64,000 bases of DNA from positions 47,795,013 through 47,859,012 of the forward strand of contig NW_023601754.1 of NCBI RefSeq assembly GCF_014898055.3, in the 5' to 3' direction. The first letter of the stretch is position 1, and every line of letters starts with the position of its first letter. The DNA comes from Talpa occidentalis. Its lineage: Eukaryota; Chordata; Mammalia; Eulipotyphla; Talpidae. The notes under the pieces were generated by a model. It saw nothing but the letters and a program-made list of their open reading frames with translations, did no database searches and was not told the DNA's origin. Position numbers and translations under genes: made by a program. This document shows, piece after piece, positions 1 through 11,300 of the stretch.

Positions 1-930
1 ACGCAAGAGCAGAGGCCGCCACATCAGAGGCCATGTGGGCCCAGTGGGAACAAAATGGTGCTGAGGGCCCGGCGCAGAGTCCGTGCGGGGAGCTGCAGGA
101 TAGCTCAGAGCAGCTGCCTCTGCCCGGCCGCTCCTCCAGCTCCTCCCAGCGGGCACTCCCGCACGGGGCCTCCTGATGCTTGTTTTTGATCAGGAGAAGC
201 TGAGATCGCCGTTCAATGTGAAGTGGCCGGGGCGACTCGGGAGGGCCAAGCCCCATAGCCACGTCTGCCCGTGGTCAGGGCTCTTCCCAGGGCTGGACCC
301 CCTCTGCTAGGTGTGTGTGCACGTGTGTGTGTGTTCGTGCGTGTCGTTGCTCCGTGCACACATGCGGGTCCTCGCCACCTGACGTGGCTGTCTGCAGCAT
401 CACCGTGAACGCTGAGCTCACCTGCACAAATACCTGCAGGCATTATCGGACTGATCCCCCGTGCAAGCTAGCGCTTTGCGGGCGGCTCTGTCTCTGCCTC
501 TCAGTGGGGGCGGGAGGCTCAGACGTCGCGTGACTTGCCTGAGAGCCCCTCACAGGCACTGGTTTGGAGCCCAGCGCCCCCCAACCACCCTCCTGCCCCC
601 TTGGCAACTCTGGACGAGCAGGGCGAGGGTGGCTGGTCGTGACCCCTCGGCTAACGATGTGGGCAGCCAGCCCCCCGCGCTTTTGGCCACTCTGCACGTG
701 TCGGGGCCAAGGACAGGGCGCCCGCTGCTGACTCAAGCTGGCCCTGAATTCAGAAGGGACAGATGAATGGCCTTTGCCAGGGGACAGTGAGGTTTCTAGA
801 GTGTAGTCTCCATGGCCCCTCCCGGCCCCTGCCCCGGCCCCCCAGCAGTGCCGGGGGCCTCCTGACTGCCCATCATGGCTTACGCGGCCTGGGCCTGGCC
901 TTCACACCCTCACACAGCATGTGAGCTCTG
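1..930. other. Intergenic, no gene seen
   Basis: I see no splice-supported coding exon here. A TG/CG-rich simple tract lies near 310-365. The rest is GC-rich unique-looking DNA. Confidence 0.5.
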
Positions 931-1910
931 GCTTCTGGCGTTTTTTGCTCCATTTTCTGCCTTCAAAGATTTATCCACATTTTAGCCCCTGTCCATAGCT
1001 CCTCCTGTGTTATCGCCAAGTAGCCTCCTCCACGGTCTGTGTGAGAGGACCTGCTGTTACGCTCGTGCTCACGTCCATTCGGGACCGTTTTGAATAAAGC
1101 AACAGGGATATTCAAATGCGACTGTGTGTGTGCACCTATATGTTCTTTTCTCACGGATGAACAGACACCCAGGGGTGACACCATCAGGTCACAAGGTGAA
1201 GCCGTGTGCAGCTCATAGGCCCACGCCTTCTGCAGAGCAGCTGGGCCCATGGGCCTGCCCACTAGCAGGGCATGACAGTGCCAGGTGGGCCACACCCTCA
1301 CCAGCACTTGTTTTTAGAAGCTGTTTTCACTGTGGCCATCCTGGTGGGATGGCGGAAATAGCGCGTTGTGGCTTGAACTTGATTTCTCTGATGACTGTTT
1401 TTTTTTTAAAAGATTTATTTATTTATTTATATAAGCACTGGGTACAGTCAGAAGCGCAGGAGGGTGAGAGAATTCACCAGAGCCAGAGCAGGGAGCAGAG
1501 CAGGCAGAAGGACAGAAGTACACTGCTGAGGGGAGCAGCGGGCGGCAGGAGAGGTCTGCGCGCCATGTGGGACCCTCCTCCGGTGGCCGGGGCGCAGCCG
1601 GGGATCGAACCGGCGCTGCAGAGGCTGCAGGCAGCTTCGCAACCCAGCGCTCAACCGCTGCGCCACCGGGGAGGCCCTTCTCTGATGACTATTGATATTT
1701 AAAGTTTTCATGATTTTTAGGTATTCTTTGTTGGGGCATACTTGTCCAGGTCTTTCACCCCTTCTTAAAACTCAGTTGTCTGTTTTTTGTTGATTTGTAG
1801 AGTCCTTTATGTATTCTGGCTGCAAGTTAGTTGTCTGTTACACATACAGCAGGCGTCTTGAGCCACGTCTATGGCTTTGGCAGTTTTTCCTTAGTTGTCT
1901 CTGTCTCTGC
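930..1910 (+). repeat. Old LINE-1 3'-UTR-like fragment
   Basis: The text resembles the widespread mammalian L1 3' region: 'ctcaccagcacttg' near 1298, then 'gccatcctggtggga', 'ttctctgatgact', and a later T-rich stretch 'gtagagtcctttatgtattc' near 1796. It is split by the SINE at 1397-1677, which is younger. The match is from memory, and both ends are approximate. Confidence 0.65.
1397..1677 (-). mobile_element. tRNA-derived SINE, subfamily 1, with perfect 13-bp target duplication
   Basis: The element is inverted: a T-rich tail at the low-coordinate end and a tRNA-like head at the high end (reverse complement begins GGGCCTCCCC). It carries a Pol III B-box-like GGTTCGATCCC. The sequence ttctctgatgact flanks it at 1384-1396 and 1678-1690, a perfect duplication of the target, so the insertion is clean. 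The body ends in TTTATTTATTTAT repeats (AATAAATA on its own strand). It sits inside the L1 relic. Confidence 0.9.
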
Positions 1911-1988
1911 TTCTCATCAGTGAAGTGGCGATAAAATCAAGACATCCCATAAGGCCTGAGGAAGTAGTATGCCAAAAGAGCTTAGAGA

Positions 1989-2315
1989 GGGCCTCCCGGT
2001 GGCGCAGCGGTTGAGCGCTGGGTTGCGAAGCTGCCCGCGGCCTCTGCGGCGCCGGTTCGATCCCCGGCTGCTCCGCGGCCACCAGAGGAGGGTCCCACAT
2101 GGCGCGCGGACCTCTCCTGCCGCCCGCTGCTCCCCTCAGCAGTGTGCTTCGGTCCTTCTGCCTGCTCTGCTCCCCGCTCTGGCTCTGGTGAATTCTCTCA
2201 CCCTCCCGCGCTTCTGACTGTACCCAGTGCATGTACAAACAAAAACAAACAAACAAACAAACAAATAAATAAATAAATAAATAACATGCCTCTATTTAAA
2301 AAAAAAAAAAAAAAA
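1989..2315 (+). mobile_element. tRNA-derived SINE, subfamily 1, full length
   Basis: The head has an A-box-like 'tggcgcagcggttgagcg' and a B-box 'ggttcgatccc'. A C/T-rich body follows, then a tail of AAAC and AAAT repeats and poly-A. The target duplication is aaaagagctt(a/g)gagag at 1974-1989 and 2316-2331, with one mismatch. The tail contains an odd 'catgcctctattt' interruption before the final A-run, perhaps a read-through or a second tail event. Confidence 0.9.
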
Positions 2316-2779
2316 AAAAGAGCTTGGAGAGATGCCCCCGTGTTCATTGCTCATTTGTCGCCAGGTCTGGGATGGTCCAGTTAAGGTAGTGGGAACACTG
2401 GTCCTCTTCTTAAATCTAGAAGGCCCTGAAGTTAAGAGGGAAAAACCAAGGACCTTTTGCCCGCCTCACAATGGCCTGTGCACTGTGATGTGCTGATCAA
2501 ATGACTCAAAAAAAGATCCCAATCTGTGGTGTTTGCCAGTCACCATGGTGTAAATACTCTCCCCGTGACCAGCTTCAAGCTCATGATGGTGTAACATCTG
2601 ACTGGCACAATTCCTGAGCACGTGACCATGGGGTCTTAGGAGCCAGCGCAAAGCAACAGCATCACACTGACCCGTGGGCTGCATGGCTGTGTAGATGTGA
2701 GTCCCTTTTCCTCTTGGACCTGAGTCGCCTCTAGTTGTCCCAGTGAGGACAGAAGGTCAGCAACGAGTTCCTCAGAACT

Positions 2780-2990
2780 AGTTTATGGAGTATCTACTAT
2801 GTGTCAGTCACTGGACTGGGCTCTGGAGATACAGCCTTGAGCAAAAACAGACAAGAAAAATGCTGCCCTAGCAAAGCTTTTGTTCTGGAAGCGAGGCGTG
2901 AGGATGGGGGAGAGACTGGAAGTAAACACGGGGACAAATAAGGGAGTTGAGTCTGCAAAACACTGACACAAAAAACTTGTGTCTGGAGGG
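2780..2990 (+). repeat. L2-like ancient repeat fragment
   Basis: The phrase 'gtatctactatgtgtcagtc' followed by 'ctggagatacagccttgagc' and 'aaacagacaag' resembles the 3' part of mammalian L2 elements. Weaker relatives occur near 8708, 19468 and 34685. Recognition is from memory of the consensus. Confidence 0.5.
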
Positions 2991-3416
2991 GGAGGCTACT
3001 TTGGGAAGCGTGATGAGTCAAGTCTCCTTAAAGGTGAGACCTGGGCGGTAGGGAGTCTGGGGAAAGGGAAGAGCAGCAGAGGGAACAGCCAGCGCAAAGG
3101 TCCTGTGGCCACACAAGGGCATATGAATGAATATTCATTGCCCTTTGGTTAGTGCAAGGAACAGAAAGGCCAGAGCAGCTGGAGCTCTGCAGTAGGGCAG
3201 AGGCTTCAGCTGTTTCGCGTGTTTGGTGGTGGTTGATCTGAGGGTGTTGGCCAGGAAGACAGGGCCCTGGCTGCTGCAGGGAAAGTGTCACCCGGGGCGA
3301 GGCGGACGCTAGGCCTGGGCGGAGCGGGAAGAACACAGCAGAGCAGAGACCTGTCGTGGAGGCAGACAGCTGCTTTTGCCGGCACATTGGCTATGAGCAG
3401 AAAGAGGAGCAACTGG

Positions 3417-3640
3417 GGGCCTCCCCTGATGGTGCAGCGATTGAGCACTGGACTGCGAAGCTGCCCGCAGCCTCTGCAGCGCTAGTTCGATCCCTGGCCC
3501 CCAGTGAGGGTCCCACATGGTGCGACAGACCTCACCTGCCGCCCGCTGCTCCCCTCAGCAGTGTACTTCGTCAGTCTGCCTGTTCTGTTCCCTGCTCTGG
3601 CTCTGGGAGCCTCTCACCCTCCCGCGCTTCTGACTGTAAA
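3417..3640 (+). mobile_element. tRNA-derived SINE, subfamily 1, tail missing
   Basis: The SINE starts at gggcctccc and runs to 'cgcttctgactgta'. It then stops without the A-rich tail seen in the other copies. Its body is more diverged than the copy at 1989, so it is probably older and 3'-truncated or deleted. Confidence 0.85.
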
Positions 3641-4089
3641 ACTCCAGACTTGGAGTAGATTCAAGGGTCACTCTGTTCTCTAGAAATGGGACAGAGACAA
3701 CTCCCCTGAGGGCTGGAGGGCTGAGGCCTGCTGTACCTATGACCCGAGGAAAGGAATGGCTGTAGCTTGTTGGGGTGCTGGGCAGAGCTAGCGCCTCCCC
3801 CAGGATCTGTTCTTTTTCTCAGCAACATTGAGAAATAGAGGCTACTCCAGTTTGCAGGGGGAGACCCTGGGGTTCTGGGAAGAGAAGTGACTTATCCAAG
3901 GCCCTGCAGCCAAGTGGGAGAATGGGGCGTATGGATTTCTTGCACCTGAGGCCTGGATTACCATCGCCTCACTCCCAAGATCAGGGTCCCCAGACTTCGC
4001 CACTCCCCTGTCAGCCTGGGGGTCAGGGTGGAGGTGGAGGGAGGAACTTCACACCCAGAGTCAGTGTTACTCTTGAAAGCAGAACAGCG

Positions 4090-4440
4090 GTCCCGAGGAG
4101 GAGGGGCTGAGGGCCAGGACTCTGGTCTGAGGGAGGAGGCTGGGGGCCTGGGTCGCTGGGGCTGGGACCCGGACTCCTGGGTTTCCGGGAGGAGGAGCTG
4201 GGGGTCTGCACCCTGGGTGTGAAGGAGGAGCCCGGGGGCTTGGTCTCCAGGGGCTGGGGGAGGCGGGACTGGGGGCTTGGGCTCCTGGGTTTGAGCGGGG
4301 AGGAGCTGGGGTCTGCACCCCGGGTGTGAGTGAGAGGCGGGGAGCCTGGGCTCCCGGGCTTGAGCGAGCAGGAGCTGAGGGTCTGCAGCTGGGTGTGAGA
4401 GGCTGGGGGCCGGGGTCGCTGGGGCTGGGGGAGGAGGGGC
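4090..4440. repeat. GC-rich minisatellite, degenerate ~35-90 bp units
   Basis: Imperfect repeats are built on 'ggaggaggctgggggcctgg' and 'gactcctgggt' phrases. The same text family recurs at 13262-13590, 22720-23190 and 49780-49930. It lies just upstream of the IGLON5 CpG island. Confidence 0.7.
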
Positions 4441-4449
4441 TGGGGTGCA

Positions 4450-5300
4450 CCTGGGAGGAGGTTGGGGGCTGAAGCAGAGGGAGGCGGCCCCCGGGAAGTG
4501 GCCCGGGCCCGGGGTCCGGGATCGCGCGGGGACGCCGCGGGGACGCCGGGGGCGGGAGGGGCGGGGGCCGGGCCGCAGTAACAAAGGCCTCTCCCTCCGC
4601 CGAGCACCCCCTCGGCCCCGCCCCCGGCCCCCCGCCTCCCCTGATTGGCCGGCCTTCCTGCCCGTCAGCGCCGCCCCCTCCCCGGGTCTGCAGCAGCTCC
4701 GGCCGCCTCGTCGCGCCCCCCCAGCCCCCTCCCCCGCCCCCGCCGCCCCCCGGGCCGGTGCAGCCGCAGGCGGGGTCCCCCTCCCCCTCCCCCTCTTCCC
4801 CCAGGCCTCGCGCGCCCCGGACCGGCCCCCCCTCTCCCCTCCCCCTCCGCGCCGCCGCCGCCGCGATGCCCCCCCCTGCGCCCGGGGCCCGGCTCCGGCT
4901 CCTCGCCGCCGCCGCCCTGGCCGGCCTGGCCGTCATCAGCCGAGGTACCGCAGCCCGGGGGCGGGGGGCTCGCCGACGCGGGGTCCCGGGCGGGGCGGGT
5001 GGGGGTGCCTCCCGGGCGGGGCCGGGGAGGCCCCGGGACGCGGAGGTCGGGGCGCGGGGGCGCCTCCCCGGGCGGAAAGGGGGGTCCTCGGAGTGTGTAG
5101 CGGCGCCCGCAGCGGGGGCGCGCCCGGGCCGGGAGCCGGGGCCTCGGGCCGCGAGGGGGTCCGGGTCCCGCCCGGCCTGGGGGCTGGAGTCTGCGGCCCC
5201 GGAGCCGGGAGGGGGCTCCGGCGCGAAAGTCGGGGTCCGCGGGCAGCATCTCTGAACTGAGTTGGGGTGGGGCGAAGGGGGGTGATGCCCCGTCGGGGGT
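4450..5300 (+). promoter_or_regulatory. IGLON5 CpG-island promoter
   Basis: Very high G+C and CpG density surrounds the first coding exon at 4866. An inverted CCAAT box (attgg) is at 4644-4648, and there are several Sp1-like GGGCGG/CCGCCC runs. No TATA box is apparent. The transcription start cannot be fixed from sequence alone. Confidence 0.65.
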
Positions 5301-8300
5301 CTTCATCTTCGAGGGCGGGGATTTCTGGGCAAAGGTGGGGGGATGGTGTCTCCCGGGAGTCGCATGGGGGGGGTCCAGGGGCGGCCACTGACAGCGTCCC
5401 AGGGCCAGAAATAAAGGGGCGAGGGCCTGGCTTCCCCGCTGGGAGGGGGGGAATTCCCCAGGCTGGGCCCTCGAGGTTGGGAGAAAGTGTTGGTATTTGG
5501 GGGTGTCTGCACTTGAGTGGAGTGGGACATCCAGGAAGTTGGGGGGTGGCCTGGGGACCCAGATGTGGGAAGCGCTGGCTGAATGCCTGAAGTGGGGGAC
5601 AGACGGACTTAGGAGGGGCAGGTTGAGAAAGGAGGTTTACTCTGGGGGAAGGAAAGGGTTAACGCGGGGTCAGAGGATTAATGTCTGGGGACAGCAGTGT
5701 CTGGGGGAGTGGGGCTGGCCTCCTGAGGGGCAGGGACGGGAAAATGGAAAGTGGGGGGCTCGCGAGTGCACTGGGAGGTCTCTGGACTGAGACGTGTAAT
5801 GGAGGTGCTGTCTCCCCAGGGGTCCGCGGCCAGGGCGGGCCAGGAGAGGCCCCAGGGCACAGGCAGGGAGCGAGGAGGCAGGGAACAGTGACCTCACGGC
5901 TTCTGGAGGGCTCCCCCAGGCCCTGCCCGGAACCCAGCTCAGCCCGGCCAACCAGACACTCTGAGGGGGGCTCGGCCCTCCCGGGCCTCACCCACTCGCG
6001 CGGGGCACGCACAGCCCCAGAAACACCCGTCACCCAGCCCGACCCCAGGCGCACCTGCAGACACACAGGCACCGCGCCGGCCCTCCCGCCCCGCCCGCCT
6101 GGGCTGTCTGCCTCGCCTCCCCCAGCGTCTGGGTCATTCCCAGAGGCGCCCAGCTCGCCTGACATTGCACTTGTCTCTTCTCTGGGTCTCTGGCTCTGCA
6201 CCCTGCTCCATCCGCAGCTGGGCCCTCCGGGGCTCTGGAACTGCTCCCCACGCCCTCGCCTGCCCCCAGTGCGCCCCCAGCTCCCTCCTGGGAACCCCTG
6301 GCCTTCTGTTACCCTCAGTCCTCACCCCCCTGGTGACCTTCCCCACTCCCTGTCCTCTCCCTTCACTGCCCCCCTTTTCCTTTTACTCTTGAGATAACAC
6401 CCCACTTTGCCCTTCCATTCCGCAGGGCCACAGATCACGCTGGTACACACGTGCAGGGCTGGAGTGGGGTCGGGTGTGAGACCCCAGGGCGAGAGGGGGC
6501 TGGGGCGGGGGGGCGTCTGAGACAGAGCTCAGCCTGAATGCAGCCCTGCCCACACAGAGATGCCCACCCACCCCCACCCCCAGACACCCCCACCCACGGA
6601 AACCCCCATCACGGAAACCCCCACCCACCCACAGACACCCCCACCCACTGAGATGCCTGCCCATGGACACGCCCACCCACAGATCCCCCCACCCAAGGAC
6701 ACACCTGCCCACAGGCACCCCCACCCACAGGCCCTGGGCTCTGGCTGAGGAAAGCCCACGGCCCCCAGGGCCCAGGCTGCGCCCCTCTCCCTCCCTGGCG
6801 GTCCGGTGCTACAGAAGCCAAGGGGACTTGGGTGCTGGTGTTGCTTGGGGTAGAAACAAGGTAGCCACTGCTCCCAGCCTGGCCCGCAGACTCTGCTCCA
6901 GCGTCTGTCCTGTCTGGCTTGCTTTTTCCTCCAGGGCCGCTGTGCCCACACACGTGCGCACACGCACACGCGCACATGGAGCCAGCTGTGGCCTGCAGTG
7001 TGGCGCCCGTCCTCGCTGGCCGGACAGGCGCAGGACGGCCCGCGACCATCCCCGCCGGGTCTACCCCGGCTGTGGCCTGCCGCACAGTGGGGGTCTCGGT
7101 CGGTCCCCCTGGACCGACTCTGGGAGCACAGAGGACCCGACTCGGGGAGCACAGAGTGGGGTTCTGGGCACTGGGGATGGAGCCGGGGGAGCTGGGTCGC
7201 TGGAGCCCTGCCCACAGGGATCTCAGACCCTAGGGGCCTGGGGAGATCAGGAAACCAGAGCAGAAACTCCAGAGGCCTGGGGGTCGGGGGGCGCATGGAG
7301 CGGAGACAGGCCGGCGCTGCAAGACCCAGGAGACCAGGGCAAAGGCCCCGAGGCAGGAACCAGCAGGAAGGGACATGTGCTGTGGCAAGGCCAAGGCTCT
7401 GGGTTCAGGGGGAGCCCCAGGAGTCAGTGACGCCCAGTGTTCTGGACTCTGGGGCTCAGCAGAGTGGACGTGGGGGCTGGGGGCTCCTCCATGCCTGCAG
7501 GTGGGCCCAGTTCCTTCTCGCCGCCCTTCCCTGCCGGGCACCCCTGCTTCAGCCCAGTTCCCCTGTCATTGGCCACCTGAGCGCAGGCGCCTGGACCTGG
7601 GGTTCCCGTCGGGTTTCTGGGGCCATAGACTCTAAACACCACTCCCTCGGCGGGTCCCACCTGTGTCTTTGCTCCAACACAAGGTCGCCCCGCCTGTCAG
7701 CAGCCCCCTTCTCTTGAAGCGCGAGCTCACCCTGAGTCTCAAATGGGTCTGGACGGGCGGACACCCACGCGGCCCCCAGCCGGACACCCTCGGCACGACC
7801 ATCCCACCAGCAGCGCCTGTGCAGCCCCGGGCCGGCACTGATGGGCAGGCGCCCATGGCCTGGCCAACCTCTCCTCATCCTCCCCCCACGTCCCCACGAG
7901 GGGCCTGCGATGATCGTCCCTGTTACAGGCGGGGAAACCAAGTCCTAGGGAGGCGATTGCCTTGTGTGACTCAGCAGCGGGGCTCCCCAGTTCTCCCGCT
8001 TTGAGCCCAGTTACACAGGCCGGTGGTGTTAGAGTGGACACTGACCAGGCAGCTGGGCGCCATGGCTGACTCTGGGGTGGGTGCTGGGCACCCAACAAGG
8101 TCGACCAGACACACCCTGGCCTCCCACCCCCACCCGGAGCGCTTGGAGGGAGAGCAGCTCCCGGGGTGGATAACAATAGACGTTTCTTTTACAAGCCCAT
8201 GCGCTTGCTGTGCCCTTCTGCACGCCAAGAGCTAATTTTTTCTTTCTTTTTTGCTGGCGTGTTCTCACAGAATCCCTCATAAATGCCTTTAGAGTGAAAA

Positions 8301-11300
8301 ACTTACTTCTCTCCTTTTACAAATGGGGAAACTGAGGCTCAGCCTGGCAGGGGGCTCCCCAGCCAGAAAATAGTGGGGCAGACCTTTGCTCTCCTGGGTC
8401 AGGCTCCTCTGGGCTTTCTTACTGGATCTCTAGTGACCACCCATTCTCTCTTCAAATGCTGAGCTATGCCTAGCTCTGAGGGCCTCAGCCAAGATTTCAG
8501 TTCTCAGGGAACTCCTAGTCAGTTAGGGGAGGCACGTGGAGCCGAGACACCCCTGGACATTGTTCCAACTGAGCCAGAGGATGCAGGTGTTCTCTGCCTG
8601 AATCAGTCATGGAGGTCTTCCTGGAGGAGGGGGCTTTTGGGTTTGGGTCTTGAAGAATGAGTAGGAGTTCAGGAATTAGAGAAGCCTGTGGCAGGCATCC
8701 ATTTCCATTCGCTTGTCTGACATATTTCTCGAGGCCTCCCATGGGCCAGTCCCAGTGCTGGGACATAGTGGGGACACAGACCTGCATCAGAACGTCTATT
8801 CTGATGGCGGGGACCGACAGACACGTGGTATCTGGGCTGTAGTGAAAGCAGTCCTGGCATTGTGGGAACAGAGGCCAAACCTGGAGAGGACAGGGAGAGC
8901 TTCCCGCCACTGAGCCAGAGTTTGCAAGCAGCGTTCTCAAGGAGCCGGCCTCGTTGCTCGTTCGGTTAGCCACAGGTTAGACACATCGTAAAACATCCCG
9001 GAGCCCAGACACTGAGTCAGGCGAGGCTGGAGCCTGGAGGTGGGTCAGACCCTGGTCCTGCCTGGGAGAGGCCCTGTGAGGCAATGTCCACGGATCCAGA
9101 CGCCATCCAGAGGGGTCTGATCCGAGCCAGAGAGACACTGGGCCTGGGGGCTAAACCCCTTTTGCTGAAGCCCAGAGAGAGGAAGAGACGTGTCCAAGGT
9201 CACACACCTGACCCTGGGGTCTGGGAACTGTGCGAGACAGACATTTTGGTGGGATACGCTGGCAAGAAGACTGGGAGGGGACGGGCAGAGCCAGGTCAAA
9301 CATGCACTAGGAGAGCTGGGACGCGAGGGTGCCCGCCCCAGGCCAGGCGCTGGGACGTCATCCTGGGGCAGGCGGGAGCCTTGGGCAGCTCTGAGCGTGG
9401 GGACAGGCCCTCTGGCAAGGCGTGTCTGCTGGCCCTGTTTCTGAATGCCGAAACATTTGGGTAGGGTCCTGCCTGTCTCTGTGGGATCCACCCCTCACCC
9501 CGGGGCCCTGGTTTGTGGGCTTGGCTCCTGTGGGGGAGCGCCTGGTTGGAGTCAGCCTCTGAGGCTTAGGGGCACCTTGGACAGCTCCCTCGTCGCCCGC
9601 AGGCTCGGGTTCCCCTCCCCTAACTTTGGACAGTGACTGTCGCAGGGGTGGGGAGTCCTTTGCCCCCGGGGGGGCATCTCACACATGTCTGGGGACTTGG
9701 GGCCTAGGAATGCTGCTTGGCGCCCCCCCCCAACCCCCGAGAGAAAGAATCCGCCGTCCCTAAATGTCAGAGCGGTGGGGTGGGGAAGCCCCAGCCCCGA
9801 GTGTGCGCGACCGGCAGCGGGACAGATGGCGCGCGGCGACAGCGCGAGCACGTGCGCGCGAGTCCTGGCCCCCGGCAGCCCCTTTGTGCGCGGGAGGCTG
9901 CGAGGTGGAGCGGCTGCGCGGCCCCGGCTGGAGCGTCGCGCGCGAGCGCCGTGGGGGGGCGGGGTGCGCGGCTCTCGGCTGCTGGTGTCTGTGTGACCGA
10001 TGAAGCCGGGGTGTGCGCGCGCGCGTGTGTGTGCGCGCGCGCGCGCAGCGGCCCTGGCTGGGGCTGTCGCTGTGTCGCCTTCGCACTGGCGCGTGTGCCG
10101 CGCGGGTGTCCGGACGGCGCCCTTGGCAGATGGCGGGTCGGCTCCGGGGCGCGCAGGGGCTGCCCGGCTGCCCCGCTGTGGCCGGCGAGGGCGGGCTCCG
10201 GGAGACAGTCGCCAGTCCCTGCAGGCCGGCCGCTGTGCGCCCTGGGCGGTGTGTGCCGCGGGCCCCGCGCCGGCCCCTGCGCTCCGCCGGCGTCCCAGGC
10301 TCGGCACAGCCCGGGGGGCCTGGCCTGGCTCAACGCCGCGGGCGGGCCGGGCCGGGAGCTCCGTGCGCGGCTTCCTCGGCCCTGTCCTGCGGGGCTGCTG
10401 ATGGAGCGGCCCCGGGAGAGTCATCGGGGCAGCACGGGCAATTAATTCATTAGATTAATTAGCTCCTGGTCCCCGGGCGGCGGCCGGGCAGCCCCATGCA
10501 GGGCCCTCTCTCCAAGGTCACTGCCTCCTCGGCTCGGTCTGCGGCCTGCTGCCGTCTCCATCCGCCGCCTCCGCCGGCCCAGCCCCCAGTCCTGGCCACG
10601 GTCCAGCCGGCTGGCCACGGTCCACCGTCCGCCGAGAGATGAATGGGTGGGGGCGGGGACCTCGCCGGGGTGTGCGCGGGCGGGGCGCACAGGGGTCTGC
10701 AGACGCGGGTGGTGAGGCTTGTGCGCGGCCAGACCCCGCGCCCCGGGGGCACCGCGGTGGTGACAGATGGGCGTCTGCGTGCCTCTGCATGCATCTGTGT
10801 GTGCGCACGTGTGGGTGCGCGGTGTCGCCAGTAGCTGGCTCCGTGTGCTTTTGGATGCCACGTGTCTGTGCACAGGCACGTGCCTCTGTGGGGGTGCATG
10901 TGCGCTGCGGACTCCTGCGCCTGTGACTGTGCGCACACGCATGCACATCGGTACCTCTGTGTGTGTTTGAAATATGAGTGTGTGTGTTTATGTGCGCACA
11001 CTGACATGAATAGGTGTGTGCCTCTACGTGTCACACGTGTGTAGAGGTAGTGTGTGCGTGTGCACAAATCTGTATTTATATGCTTCTGTGTGCATGTGTC
11101 TGTGTGCGCAGGTTTGTGCCTGTGCAGGTTTGTGCCTGTGCAGGTGAGTATTCACGGGCAGGTGTGCAAGGGATGTGTGCACCTGTGTGCACGTGCAGGT
11201 GTGTAATCGTGCACCTGCAGGTGTGTATCTGCACGTGTATTTACAGGTAGCTGCGTCTGCCTGCGTGTCTGTGTGCCTGTGCACAGCGCCTGCATGTGCA

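Larger units (their letters stand above)
2332..4089. other. Intergenic, repeats only
   Basis: I see no gene. The stretch holds an L2-like relic (about 2780-2990), a SINE (3417-3640) and a MIR-like segment near 3840-3925 ('gagaagtgacttatccaagg'). Confidence 0.5.

Noticed and set aside
1989..2080. tRNA gene
   Set aside because: A- and B-box-like sequences belong to the SINE head. No tRNA cloverleaf is preserved, and the same head occurs in all copies.
4067..5388. Several long open frames on both strands around the IGLON5 promoter
   Set aside because: They come from CpG-island composition (Pro/Arg/Gly/Ala-rich). Only the [13 protein letters not shown] frame at 4866 continues into supported exons.
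9552..10445. Open frames of 240-290 residues in the intronic CpG island
   Set aside because: Low-complexity Arg/Ala/Pro peptides on both strands with no splice support. Composition artefact.
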